Source: Paenibacillus timonensis
GTDB taxonomy: Bacteria > Bacillota > Bacilli > Paenibacillales > Paenibacillaceae
Direction of reading: 5' to 3'
Length of the DNA stretch: 53,221 bases
Assembly (NCBI RefSeq): GCF_022427145.1
Contig: NZ_JAKSXN010000039.1
Location: forward strand, 1 to 53,221
The notes under the pieces were generated by a model. That model saw nothing but the letters and a program-made list of their open reading frames with translations, was not told where the DNA came from and did not search any database. Shown here piece by piece: positions 18,358 through 25,926 of this stretch. Within the stretch, counting starts at the first letter, position 1; every line of letters begins with the position of its first letter. The position numbers were made by a program, and so were the translations under genes.

Positions 18358-18843
18358 CCCCTTATAAACCATACAATAAAACGGCTTGGACACCCCGCCG
18401 GGCGTCATCTTCTCATAAAGGTCGGTAATCGTGAATCCGGCATTCTGATAGGCTCGGATCGCTCGAGTATTCCACGTGAGCACCTCAAGATCGATCTGGT
18501 TATCCGGTTTGCGACGCTGAGCTTCCTCCACGATGGTTCTTACGAACAACTTGCCCAAACCATGACCGCAAAGATCGGGTTTCATGCCGATGCCGAGCCG
18601 AGTCACCCCTTCCATCGGGAAATATTGGGCAAAACCAGCCAGCTCGCCGGCTTCATTCAACACAGAGACATATTGCTCGGCGCGGATCGCCGGGTTCCCA
18701 AACTCCACGTCGAGCGCTTTCATTTGATCCCAGGGCAGCCAGCTGTAGATATCGTAGGGGGAATCGTAACGCCAAGTGCAAATTTCCGCGCCATGCGCTT
18801 CTTCCATCGGCACGATCCGAAACGTAGACATCGCTTGATCCAT
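18346..18843 (-). CDS. GNAT-family N-acetyltransferase
   Basis: A 165-residue GCN5-related acetyltransferase using acetyl-CoA. The pyrophosphate-binding loop is in TRLGIGMKPDLCGHGLGKLF (about 80-100; G-x-G-L-G), and the NTRAIRAYQNAGF motif at about 125-137 is typical of the fold. Substrate cannot be told from sequence. ATG 18843 has AAAGGAGGGG upstream. From here to the NlpC/P60 gene (18844-19102) I see only a terminator at 19026-19070. Confidence 0.9.
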   Translation of the reverse strand: MDQAMSTFRIVPMEEAHGAEICTWRYDSPYDIYSWLPWDQMKALDVEFGNPAIRAEQYVSVLNEAGELAGFAQYFPMEGVTRLGIGMKPDLCGHGLGKLFVRTIVEEAQRRKPDNQIDLEVLTWNTRAIRAYQNAGFTITDLYEKMTPGGVSKPFYCMVYKGLPG

Positions 18844-19025
18844 ATTGCCCCTCCTTTGTTAGAGGTAATCCGTCGTAGTTTCTTCTATTACCCTCACAAT
18901 AGCCGGATTTACGCAGCTTGTAAAGTCCTTTGCCCCGGGGAGGAAACTCACGGATTTTCACCGGATTTCCAACTTTCCGGTAACCTTTTTGCCGGATGTC
19001 TCGTTATATAGATAAGGCCGCGGAC

Positions 19026-19070
19026 ATAAAAAGACCGCAAGCTGTTCCTGTCGGAAATGCAGCTTGCGGC
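19026..19070 (-). terminator. Terminator of the first NlpC/P60 gene
   Basis: CCGCAAGCTG (19035-19044) pairs exactly with CAGCTTGCGG (19060-19069). The run of five A before it gives the T tail on the reverse strand. Confidence 0.88.
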
Positions 19071-19102
19071 GAGAGACGATGAACTTGATGAAACCAGGGT
19101 GA

Positions 19103-19594
19103 TCAAGATTCCGCAGCGTAGACGGAATAACCGTATTTACTGAGAACTCGCTTCGCGCCAACGTAGCGGTTCTGATAGTAACTGTTGCTTAGCTTGTCGA
19201 TGCGAATGCCCTTGGAGGAAGACGCGTGGGCAAATTCGCCGTCGCCAACGTAAATGCCGACATGCGATACTTTGCCTGCTCCCGTGGTTTTGAAGAAGAC
19301 GAGATCCCCTTCCTGGAGTTCGCTCTTCGGTACCGGCGTCCCTTGCTTATACTGGGCGGTCGATACACGCGCAAGCTTGATGCCCATTTGGCTGAACACG
19401 TACCGGGTAAACCCGGAGCAATCGAATCCCGACGCCGTGGTGCCTCCAAATTTATAAGGCGTCCCGTACACGGAATCCACGATGCTGGCGAGCGGCGTGG
19501 ATTCCGCGGTCTCCGCGTCGGCAAAGGCGCTCCCTGCCCCTAAGGTGAACAGAAGGGCTAAACTCGTTACCGCTGCTGTCAAAGTCTTTCTCAA
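19103..19594 (-). CDS. Secreted NlpC/P60 peptidoglycan hydrolase (first copy)
   Basis: A 163-residue secreted D,L-endopeptidase-type wall hydrolase. A signal peptide (about 1-25, ending SAFA) is followed by a single NlpC/P60 domain with catalytic Cys59 (GFDCSGFTRYVFSQMG), His111 (SHVGIYVGDG) and a third polar residue, His123 (FAHASS). No SH3 or LysM wall-binding domain is present, so it is a minimal catalytic enzyme. The start is TTG at 19594, 9 bases after AAGGAG; the nearby ATG runs into a stop. A c-di-AMP riboswitch precedes it. It shares roughly half its residues with the copy at 20066-20557, suggesting tandem duplication together with the control region. Confidence 0.94.
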   Translation of the reverse strand: MRKTLTAAVTSLALLFTLGAGSAFADAETAESTPLASIVDSVYGTPYKFGGTTASGFDCSGFTRYVFSQMGIKLARVSTAQYKQGTPVPKSELQEGDLVFFKTTGAGKVSHVGIYVGDGEFAHASSSKGIRIDKLSNSYYQNRYVGAKRVLSKYGYSVYAAES

Positions 19595-19611
19595 GATGTC
19601 ATACTCCTTCC

Positions 19612-19815
19612 ATGGCCTACGAGGTTAGCTTATGGATTCGGTTGAAGGTTCCCTATGATCTCACTATAGAGGTGGGTTAAATTCTCGGTGCTCCAAACCT
19701 AACTTTTTAACCTTGATTGGAAAGGGAAATGCAAAAAGGCGTCTTTCCATCACGAAGCAGATCAATTCACCCTTTGGTGGGTCCCCCGTTTCCCGGGTGC
19801 TTGGGAATTCGGCAT
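19612..19815 (-). ncRNA. c-di-AMP riboswitch (ydaO/yuaA) upstream of the first NlpC/P60 gene
   Basis: Read on the reverse strand, the leader contains the hallmark blocks of this class in order: GGGGGACCCA, GGGTGAATTGATCT, then ATAGGGAACCTTCAACCGAA and AGCTAACCTCGTAGGC next to the ribosome site. The variable arm between the second and third blocks is long (about 75 bases). In this class c-di-AMP binding usually switches expression off. The 3' end lies just before the Shine-Dalgarno; the expression platform was not resolved. Confidence 0.9.
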
Positions 19816-19818
19816 TTC

Positions 19819-19848
19819 ATTGTAGTTTGCACCCCAGATGTTGCACAA
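19819..19848 (-). promoter_or_regulatory. Promoter of the first riboswitch-NlpC/P60 unit
   Basis: On the reverse strand TTGTGC (19848-19843), an 18-base spacer and TACAAT (19824-19819). The predicted start falls at the 5' edge of the riboswitch. Confidence 0.6.
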
Positions 19849-19865
19849 GAACAGTTACAACAATC

Positions 19866-19882
19866 ATTACAAAGTTGTTACT
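19866..19882 (-). promoter_or_regulatory. WalR-like direct repeat upstream of the first NlpC/P60 unit
   Basis: The reverse strand reads AGTAAC-N5-TGTAAT, one mismatch from the WalR consensus TGTWAH-N5-TGTWAH. The same arrangement is found before the second copy at 20757-20773. The regulator is inferred. Confidence 0.4.
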
Positions 19883-20011
19883 ATTTACGTTGTTCATTTT
19901 ACCAAAGGCGTCCAGAGTTGACAAGTTTGTAGGGAAAAAGGCTTCTTTTGGCCTGTTTTGACGAAGGATTCCGTGGGTAATGGTTCCTAAGGGGACGGGG
20001 CGCGGGAAAGG

Positions 20012-20056
20012 AAAAAGCCCGCAGAGACGTTGGTATCAACATCCCCACGGGCTTCG
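20012..20056 (-). terminator. Terminator of the second NlpC/P60 gene
   Basis: AAGCCCG (20015-20021) with CGGGCTT (20048-20054) and an inner GTTG/CAAC arm. Five A precede it, giving the T tail on the reverse strand. Confidence 0.75.
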
Positions 20057-20065
20057 TGGCAGTTC

Positions 20066-20557
20066 TTATTGAACATCATCGTGTTCAGCGATTTCACCGG
20101 TTACATCTTCGTACTTGTCGGTACTCATGATCCGTTTGGCTCCAACGTAACGCTCGACGTAATACTTCTCGCTTAATTTGCTGATGACTACGCCTTTGGA
20201 AGAGGAGGCATGAGCAAATTTGCCGTCGCCGACGTAGATGCCGACATGAGATACGCCTTTACCGGAAGTATTGAAGAAGACCAGATCGCCGGCGATCAAT
20301 TCGCTTTTCTCAACCGCGGTTCCCATTTTGTATTGAGATCCGGATTGGTGAGGCAGCTTGATGCCGATTTTCGAGAAGACATACATGGTAAATCCGGAAC
20401 AGTCGAAACCGGCTGTGGTGGTGCCGCCGGAAACATAGTCGCTTCCAAGCGCGCCGTCGATTACGCCGTCCAATTTGGAATCGGCGAAAACGCTACCAGT
20501 TCCAATGGTGAAAAGCAAGGCAAAACTTACTGCTGCTACCGTCAAACGCTTTTTCAA
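20066..20557 (-). CDS. Secreted NlpC/P60 peptidoglycan hydrolase (second copy)
   Basis: A 163-residue paralogue of the preceding hydrolase with the same plan: signal peptide (about 1-25, ending SVFA), then one NlpC/P60 domain with Cys53 (GFDCSGFTMYVFSKIG), His104 (SHVGIYVGDG) and His116 (FAHASS). The C-terminus is more acidic (TGEIAEHDDVQ). It cleaves peptide stems of peptidoglycan outside the membrane. The start is TTG at 20557. It has its own c-di-AMP riboswitch, WalR-like site and terminator, so the two copies are separate transcription units under parallel control. Confidence 0.94.
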   Translation of the reverse strand: MKKRLTVAAVSFALLFTIGTGSVFADSKLDGVIDGALGSDYVSGGTTTAGFDCSGFTMYVFSKIGIKLPHQSGSQYKMGTAVEKSELIAGDLVFFNTSGKGVSHVGIYVGDGKFAHASSSKGVVISKLSEKYYVERYVGAKRIMSTDKYEDVTGEIAEHDDVQ

Positions 20558-20572
20558 GAAGTTATGCTCCTT

Positions 20573-20690
20573 CCAATGCCTACGAGGTTAGCTTAAGGAT
20601 TCGGTTGAAGGTTCCCTATGATCCCTCTAAAGCGAGATCAATTCACCCAAAGTGGTTCCCCCGTTTCCCTGGCGAAGGGAATTCGGCTTT
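20573..20690 (-). ncRNA. c-di-AMP riboswitch (ydaO/yuaA) upstream of the second NlpC/P60 gene
   Basis: The reverse strand carries GGGGGAACCAC, GGGTGAATTGATCT, ATAGGGAACCTTCAACCGAA and AGCTAACCTCGTAGGC in order. The variable arm is short, so this copy is about 118 bases against about 200 in the first. The conserved blocks are almost identical in the two. Confidence 0.9.
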
Positions 20691-20756
20691 GATTTCACAC
20701 CTGAATTTACATATTCGACATCCGGCGTCATTCTCCTGCCAAAGATGACAAAAATA

Positions 20757-20773
20757 ATTACAAAACTGTTACT
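20757..20773 (-). promoter_or_regulatory. WalR-like direct repeat upstream of the second NlpC/P60 unit
   Basis: The reverse strand reads AGTAAC-N5-TGTAAT, as in the first unit, in a region otherwise diverged. A further TGTTAC lies at about 20798. The shared 17-bp block suggests a real regulator site; WalR is the best guess. Confidence 0.4.
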
Positions 20774-20856
20774 GAAATTGCGTTGCTGTTATTGTAACAA
20801 AGTCAGGTATCTTTTGGCAATGGTTAATTCACAAGATTAAGAGGGGAAAATAGGAC

Positions 20857-20893
20857 TCAAGGCCTCCGCCGTTCGGCGAAGGCCTTGATTTTG
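20857..20893. terminator. Terminator between the second NlpC/P60 region and the membrane-protein gene
   Basis: TCAAGGCC (20857-20864) with GGCCTTGA (20881-20888) and an inner CGCCG/CGGCG arm. It has TTTT on the plus side. It lies 30 bases beyond the stop of the reverse-strand membrane-protein gene and probably ends that transcript. Confidence 0.75.
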
Positions 20894-20919
20894 CTGGGGT
20901 TTAGCGGGGTAAAAAAATT

Positions 20920-21750
20920 TTAACTTTTTTGTGCCTTGGTTTGCCAAAGATGAAATTGAGAGGCGACCTTCCAAACCTTAAACGCGCTGCGAAAGAGGGG
21001 ATAGGTTTGCTGCAAGATGAGGGCCAGCATGCCGGTCCAAAACCAGGAGACGGTTCCGAACAGCAGGAAGAGAAGTAGTCCAAAGGACCCGAGAATCGCC
21101 GAAATGCCGATGGCCTGCAGGAGACTCCGGAAGCATAGCAGCAGGGAGTTCCAGACGCCGGCCTTGAACAAATAGCCAAACTGGGCAAATAGCAGGCACT
21201 GCCGGATCAGCCAGCCGTAGATCAGCCAGCCTAGAATCAATCCGAGCCCGGCGAGCCAGGTTGTAGCCGGTGTTTCTACCCCCGCGAGTCCCGGCCACAG
21301 CGAGAGCAGCCTTGGCACGATCCAGAAGGCGGGCAGCAGCGTCAGCATAAGCTCCAGCGCATAAAACAGGATCACCGGCTTGCCGAATTCTTTCATTCCC
21401 CGGAACAGGGGGAAGCCCGGGCTTCGACTTTCGGCAGGTGCGAAGCCGTAGAGGATCCCGGCTTGAATCAACGGGGTCAGGGCCATGCGCAGCACCGCCA
21501 TCCCCGCCAGCAGCCAGCAATACAGCCGGACGTCCGGATTGCTCCATAAATTGATCTGCCCCTCCAGCAGGAACAGAATGCGCGACAGCGCGGTGGGCGG
21601 CGGGTCGGGATATCGTTGCAGCAGCGCTGTCACGGCCGAATCGACCAGCCGGTACAGGAACAATCCCCAAAGCAGCTGGTACAGGAACAAGATGATGACC
21701 GAGGGAAATTGGCTTTTCAGGGTGGTCCACCCCAAACGAACGAAACTCAT
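20920..21750 (-). CDS. Polytopic membrane protein of unknown function
   Basis: A 276-residue hydrophobic protein with about six membrane segments (SVIILFLYQLLWGLFLYRLV; LYCWLLAGMAVLRMALTPLI; ILFYALELMLTLLPAFWIV; LAGLGLILGWLIYGWLI; SAILGSFGLLLFLLFGTVSW and one more) and a short basic C-terminus. I cannot place it in a named family. It lies 53 bases downstream of the M1 peptidase gene, on the same strand with no terminator between, so the two are probably one operon and could act together at the membrane. A reverse-strand ribosome site (AGGGAGGG) precedes the ATG. Confidence 0.8.
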   Translation of the reverse strand: MSFVRLGWTTLKSQFPSVIILFLYQLLWGLFLYRLVDSAVTALLQRYPDPPPTALSRILFLLEGQINLWSNPDVRLYCWLLAGMAVLRMALTPLIQAGILYGFAPAESRSPGFPLFRGMKEFGKPVILFYALELMLTLLPAFWIVPRLLSLWPGLAGVETPATTWLAGLGLILGWLIYGWLIRQCLLFAQFGYLFKAGVWNSLLLCFRSLLQAIGISAILGSFGLLLFLLFGTVSWFWTGMLALILQQTYPLFRSAFKVWKVASQFHLWQTKAQKS

Positions 21751-21803
21751 TTCTTTCCCTCCTTTAGAGGTGGATTATCAAAGTGATCTCTCATCGGGCC
21801 GGC

Positions 21804-23804
21804 CTACCACAGGAACGCCCCGAGTATCGCCTCGAGCAGCTTGGTAACGCTCATGTTGGAGCGGGATAACGTAGGTTCCGGGATTTCCGCCTTAAGATAG
21901 TTGTTGATATGCATGTTTTCGACCGTCAAGGTGTAATCCGGGTCAATTTGAACCCAAGCCAAAGGCGCTTTATATTGCAGCTTGATCTCAACGCGGTCGT
22001 CCTCGCCGTTCCACTGCTTCCGTACGGTATGTCCGTCGGTGAAAGTAAAGAGCAGCGGGACCTTCGGATGCGTTGCGCCTTTTCGGGAGAAGACCACGCT
22101 TGACTCGAACAGGCGGTTCCCCTCCTGACCAACCGGGGTGACTTGAATTCGATCCACCGCGAAATCGGCCATTTTCCCGTCATATACATATTGCTGAAAA
22201 TAAGCCTTCCAGCTCCGGCTGGTCACTTGCTCAACGACCCGTTGGAAATCAGCCGTTGTCGGGTGCTTAAAGCGGTATTTAAGGCTGTACGTGCTCAGAA
22301 TCCGCTTCATCGTTTTGCTGCCGACCTGCCGCTCGATGTCGAGCAGGATCAGTTTGCCGCGGTAATACGCGTTTTTGGCGTAACCGTCCCCGGAACCGTA
22401 TTTCCAGGCGTTTTGGGTCAGCGAGGCCGGAGAAGTAATCAAAGCGGACTGAATCGGCAGGTTCGGGGCGATGCCGAATTCCTGTTCCATCAGCTTATCC
22501 TCCGCGTACGAGGCAAAGGCCTCGTCCAGCCAGGCTTCCTCGAACTCGTTATTGGCGATCATCCCATAGAAAAACTGGTGGGCGATTTCATGGATGACCG
22601 TCCGCTCCAGCTCGTCGTAGCCGGGCGAATCGCCGGCGGCTCCGAATGCGGTCACCAAGGTCGGATACTCCATGCCGCCCGCTCCGTTACCGTTGGCCGG
22701 CGGGACAACGACCGACAGCGTGGAATACGGATAACGCCCGTACCATTTGCTGTAGTTTGCCAGCGCTACCTTGGCGGCATAGAAGTAGCGTTCCTTCAGG
22801 TCCTTGTGGGCGGGATCGAGATACAGCTTGATGCGCACGCCCGGAACCTCCGCAGATGAGAACGGCTCCTCCGCATAAATGAAGTTCGGCGAAGCCGACC
22901 AGGCGAAATCATGGACGTCGTCGGCGTAGAACTGGATGGTTTTTCGTCCGTCCTTCAATACCGCCTTTTTGGTCTGAAAACCGGTGGCCGCCACAGTGTA
23001 CGTTTCGGGAACGTTGATCCTTACGCTGAAAATCCCGAAGTCGGAGTAAAATTCCGAGTTCCCGTGATACTGGTGGAGGTTCCAGCCTTCCGATGTCCGT
23101 CCCCGGGTGCCGGCCGGCTCGTACACGCTAATCTTGGGAAACCATTGCCCCGCCATGACGAAATCGTCGGCCACGCCCATTCGGGCGAAAATTTTCGGCA
23201 GCTTCACGGTGAATTTCATCCGCAGCGTCAGGCTTTCGCCGCCTTGGACCGACACGGGCAAGCGCACCTTGGCCAGGGTTTTGTCTTTCGTATTGCCATC
23301 GTCGGGCTGGACGTATTGAATCCGATGCAGCAGGGAAATGCCGTCCGTCGTCCGCAGCTCGGTGATCTCCATGGATCCCCAGCCGTCCTTAGGCATGATG
23401 TCGTTCCGCAGCTTCCCGCCCGATTCCTTCATAAAGGTCGTATCCTCGGAGACAAATGCATTCGGATACAAATGCAGATACACTTCGTTGATCGTTTTTT
23501 TGCCGGGATGGGTCCAGGTCAGCGTCTCCGAGCCGGTTAACGTGCCGTCCTGCTCGTTCAGCGTAACGTCGATGTGGTATTCGGCGACCCGATTGCTGAG
23601 CACTTCGGCGGTCGGCTGCTGAATGCTTTCGGCTTGCGGCGGCGCAGGGGTTTGTCCGGTTTTTTGGACCGCTTTGGGCCCCGCCTTGGCCGGGACGAAC
23701 GAAGCCAGCGAATCCCCGCCTCCCCGCAGGGTCAGCCAGGCGGCTCCGAGGGTGAGGCATAAGGCAAGGATGGAAATGCTGTAGACAATAGTACGTCGGG
23801 TCAT
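21804..23804 (-). CDS. Membrane-anchored M1-family zinc metallopeptidase
   Basis: A 666-residue gluzincin. The zinc site is HEIAH (His405, Glu406, His409) with the third ligand Glu428 in NEFEEAWLDEAFASYAED, the classic HExxH-x18-E spacing. The aminopeptidase exopeptidase loop reads GAGGMEYP in place of GAMEN. An N-terminal hydrophobic helix (about 7-26) followed by a Pro/Ala-rich linker anchors it outside the cell. The N-terminal M1 beta-saddle occupies about 75-310. ATG 23804 is chosen because GGGAGGT lies 9 bases upstream; the open frame extends 17 codons further without a site. A membrane protein gene follows in the same operon. The natural substrate is unknown. Confidence 0.92.
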   Translation of the reverse strand: MTRRTIVYSISILALCLTLGAAWLTLRGGGDSLASFVPAKAGPKAVQKTGQTPAPPQAESIQQPTAEVLSNRVAEYHIDVTLNEQDGTLTGSETLTWTHPGKKTINEVYLHLYPNAFVSEDTTFMKESGGKLRNDIMPKDGWGSMEITELRTTDGISLLHRIQYVQPDDGNTKDKTLAKVRLPVSVQGGESLTLRMKFTVKLPKIFARMGVADDFVMAGQWFPKISVYEPAGTRGRTSEGWNLHQYHGNSEFYSDFGIFSVRINVPETYTVAATGFQTKKAVLKDGRKTIQFYADDVHDFAWSASPNFIYAEEPFSSAEVPGVRIKLYLDPAHKDLKERYFYAAKVALANYSKWYGRYPYSTLSVVVPPANGNGAGGMEYPTLVTAFGAAGDSPGYDELERTVIHEIAHQFFYGMIANNEFEEAWLDEAFASYAEDKLMEQEFGIAPNLPIQSALITSPASLTQNAWKYGSGDGYAKNAYYRGKLILLDIERQVGSKTMKRILSTYSLKYRFKHPTTADFQRVVEQVTSRSWKAYFQQYVYDGKMADFAVDRIQVTPVGQEGNRLFESSVVFSRKGATHPKVPLLFTFTDGHTVRKQWNGEDDRVEIKLQYKAPLAWVQIDPDYTLTVENMHINNYLKAEIPEPTLSRSNMSVTKLLEAILGAFLW

Positions 23805-23881
23805 ACAATGGATACCTCCCGTTGACAAGCATCTACAGCATGTATATGTTTGCAATTGGAAGATTATTAGCTAAAATTGAG

Positions 23882-23968
23882 AGGTAGTTCAAAAAGTCGT
23901 CTTTTGAAGATATAAGGAGGAGTAAGCACCAGAGAATCCTCATCCTTATATCGCAAGAAAAACTACCG
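23882..23968. repeat. Nested inverted repeat, possible MITE remnant
   Basis: GGTAGTT (23883-23889) and AACTACC (23961-23967) flank an inner perfect 10-bp arm pair, GATATAAGGA (23909-23918) and TCCTTATATC (23943-23952). The 10-mer TCCTTATATC recurs at 29433-29442. It lies in the 290-base gap between the M1 peptidase and ywhD. No target duplication is evident. No other gene is seen in the gap. Confidence 0.45.
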
Positions 23969-24094
23969 CTAAATGCGGTCTGTCTACCGGGAGTGTACGA
24001 CGAAGGAAGTTTTTCTTATCACGATGCGGTTTCTAGAGGCCTAATCGACATCGAATCTTGGACTCAACCGCTTCGCGGAAAAATGGAGGGAATT

Positions 24095-24607
24095 ATGGAT
24101 CAGACACCGAAATCGGGTAAAAAGATTTTTGCCCTCAATATTATCAGTAACGACGAGAAGAGCAAACATAAAGGCTTTGGCGCAGGGTCCATCGATTTGA
24201 ACAGCATGTCACCCGTCATTATCGATGGTGACGAGGTGTATATCGACGTCGGCGCGATGCATGCCAAAAGCAAGGTGGAGAAGGGCATTAAATTCTCGAC
24301 CACCCGCGAGGACGTACCGAACGGCCGGCAGGTCTGGATCGTTTGGGTGGCGGTGGATCGCGGCCCGGAAGGGCAGTTTTACGGCGGGATGACGGCCTGC
24401 GAGATGTGGATTGACACCGAGGCGCGCCGCGGTTGGAAAATTCTCGCCGACCATGTCAACAAAATGGATTATGCGTTAAAGCGCAGAGTGATTTTAGACG
24501 GATTGAGCGAGGAACAGAAAGCAGGGCTGAAACGGCTGCTGATCGAGACCAACGCGGAATGGTGGGACCGCTCGCCGGAAGAACTGAAAGCGGCGCTGGA
24601 CGCGTAA
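24095..24607 (+). CDS. ywhD: YwhD-family protein
   Basis: A 170-residue soluble protein matching YwhD of Bacillus: the motifs FGAGSIDLNSMSPVIIDG, YIDVGAMHAKSKVEKGIKF and VPNGRQVWIVWVAVDR are close to what I recall of that family. Function is unknown. The C-terminal about 60 residues are helical (ILADHVNKMDYALKRR onward). ATG 24095 has GGAGGG 5 bases upstream; the open frame begins earlier but without a site. In Bacillus ywhD is close to pbpG, speE and speB, and the same order is seen here with a few genes inserted, which supports the assignment. Confidence 0.88.
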   Translation: MDQTPKSGKKIFALNIISNDEKSKHKGFGAGSIDLNSMSPVIIDGDEVYIDVGAMHAKSKVEKGIKFSTTREDVPNGRQVWIVWVAVDRGPEGQFYGGMTACEMWIDTEARRGWKILADHVNKMDYALKRRVILDGLSEEQKAGLKRLLIETNAEWWDRSPEELKAALDA

Positions 24608-24631
24608 CCGAAATAGACGAAGCAAAGGGAG

Positions 24632-24674
24632 AAGCGCCCCTCTCCGGTTTGATGCCGGAGGGGGGCGCTTTTTA
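24632..24674 (+). terminator. Terminator after ywhD
   Basis: A stem of about 14 bp (AGCGCCCCTCTCCGG with CCGGAGGGGGGCGCT, 24633-24669) is followed by TTTTTAT. Confidence 0.88.
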
Positions 24675-24689
24675 TAAACATCAATACAG

Positions 24690-25853
24690 TTACTTGGACA
24701 TGTCAAAGGATTTCGTTTCGGTTTCACTGCTAAACGGGGGATGCCAGCTGAAATTCAAGACGGAGCCGGAACGGCCAGTATAGGCCAACCCGTCATCAAG
24801 CCCCATATCATCGCTTTCCAGTCGTTCGATCGTCTCTTGATCCAACAGGCTCAAATACAACGCCGTCCGTTCGCCGGACTGCCGGTCGATCAGCAGCAGC
24901 CTCCCGGTGGAATAGGGACGGATCAGCAGAAAGTCCTTCTCCATCGCTTCCAGGCTGTAGACATCTTCGGCACCGCCCAGTTGATCGAGATTCAGCGTCT
25001 CGGCCAGCTTTCCTTCCGGCGTAACCAGCTTGGCTTGATGCCCGTCATTCAGGACGATGAGCCCCTCGGAGGAGGCCGCGTTTTCCATCAGGTTAACGAA
25101 CGAAGGACCGCCGAAGGACATTACCGCCTGTTGCACGGCTTTGCCGTCATGAATGAGGACCCGGCACCAATCGTTAAAAATATGCGGCTCTCCATGGGCG
25201 TTGTTAATATCGAGTACGTACGTCGAATCGTCAACCTGACGAGCCTTCCCGCCAAGCCAATCGGGGCTTTGCAGGGTTACCTTCCCGGCCTTGGCAGGCA
25301 GTTGGCCATTAAGCCCGGCATACAAGGTTCCTTGCGTTCTATTCATCCAGAACAGCATGTCGCCGGTACGCATCGTAAGATATTTGGACGCGTAGGCCGC
25401 CGAGATCACCTGCGGTTCCTTGGCGTTCTGAACGGTGATTGGCACACCGAACATTTTGGAAAACAGCGTAGCCGGAACATAAGTGTTTCCCTTGATCACG
25501 CGCACGGGTGCACCCAGGGAGACGGTGACGTTATTTTTCCCGATGGCTTTAGATTTGCCGACGTTCAGTTTGGCGAATTGCTGAAGGCCGGTGACAAGAA
25601 CCGCTTTGCTGTTCGAGTCGTATCCCACCTGAAGATCGAGAAGGGGAGCGACCTCCTTCAACGGCACATAAAGCTGGCCGGATTGCCGAAACGTCGGGTG
25701 TTCGAGACCATAGATAAACTGTTCCTGCTTCGATGAAGCAGCGGCTGCGGTCTGCGACGGGGGCAAGCCCGGTACGAAACCCGCCGTGACGATCAGTAAA
25801 AGTCCGAATGCTGCCGTAACCAATGTAGCGAAAGGCTTGAAATGCCTCCTCAT
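24690..25853 (-). CDS. Secreted protein with copper amine oxidase N-terminal (stalk) domain
   Basis: A 387-residue exported protein. The signal peptide spans about 1-39 (hydrophobic 8-27, ending TAAAASS). A copper amine oxidase N-terminal-like domain follows at about 45-150, recognisable by YVPLKEVAPLLDLQVGYDSNSKAV and NTYVPATLFSKMFGV; in Bacillota this domain is a wall or surface module, not an oxidase. The remaining about 235 residues are beta-rich, with repeated short strands (KQ/DG-x-L-x-V type) suggesting a propeller-like fold I cannot name. ATG 25853 follows TAGGAGG. A second protein with the same N-terminal module is at 47594-48850. Confidence 0.82.
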   Translation of the reverse strand: MRRHFKPFATLVTAAFGLLLIVTAGFVPGLPPSQTAAAASSKQEQFIYGLEHPTFRQSGQLYVPLKEVAPLLDLQVGYDSNSKAVLVTGLQQFAKLNVGKSKAIGKNNVTVSLGAPVRVIKGNTYVPATLFSKMFGVPITVQNAKEPQVISAAYASKYLTMRTGDMLFWMNRTQGTLYAGLNGQLPAKAGKVTLQSPDWLGGKARQVDDSTYVLDINNAHGEPHIFNDWCRVLIHDGKAVQQAVMSFGGPSFVNLMENAASSEGLIVLNDGHQAKLVTPEGKLAETLNLDQLGGAEDVYSLEAMEKDFLLIRPYSTGRLLLIDRQSGERTALYLSLLDQETIERLESDDMGLDDGLAYTGRSGSVLNFSWHPPFSSETETKSFDMSK

Positions 25854-25926
25854 ATTCGATGCCTCCTAAGCGAAAATAAATATCCTCTTAGGAATAGACG
25901 GAGCCATATGACAAAAAGTTGTGGAA

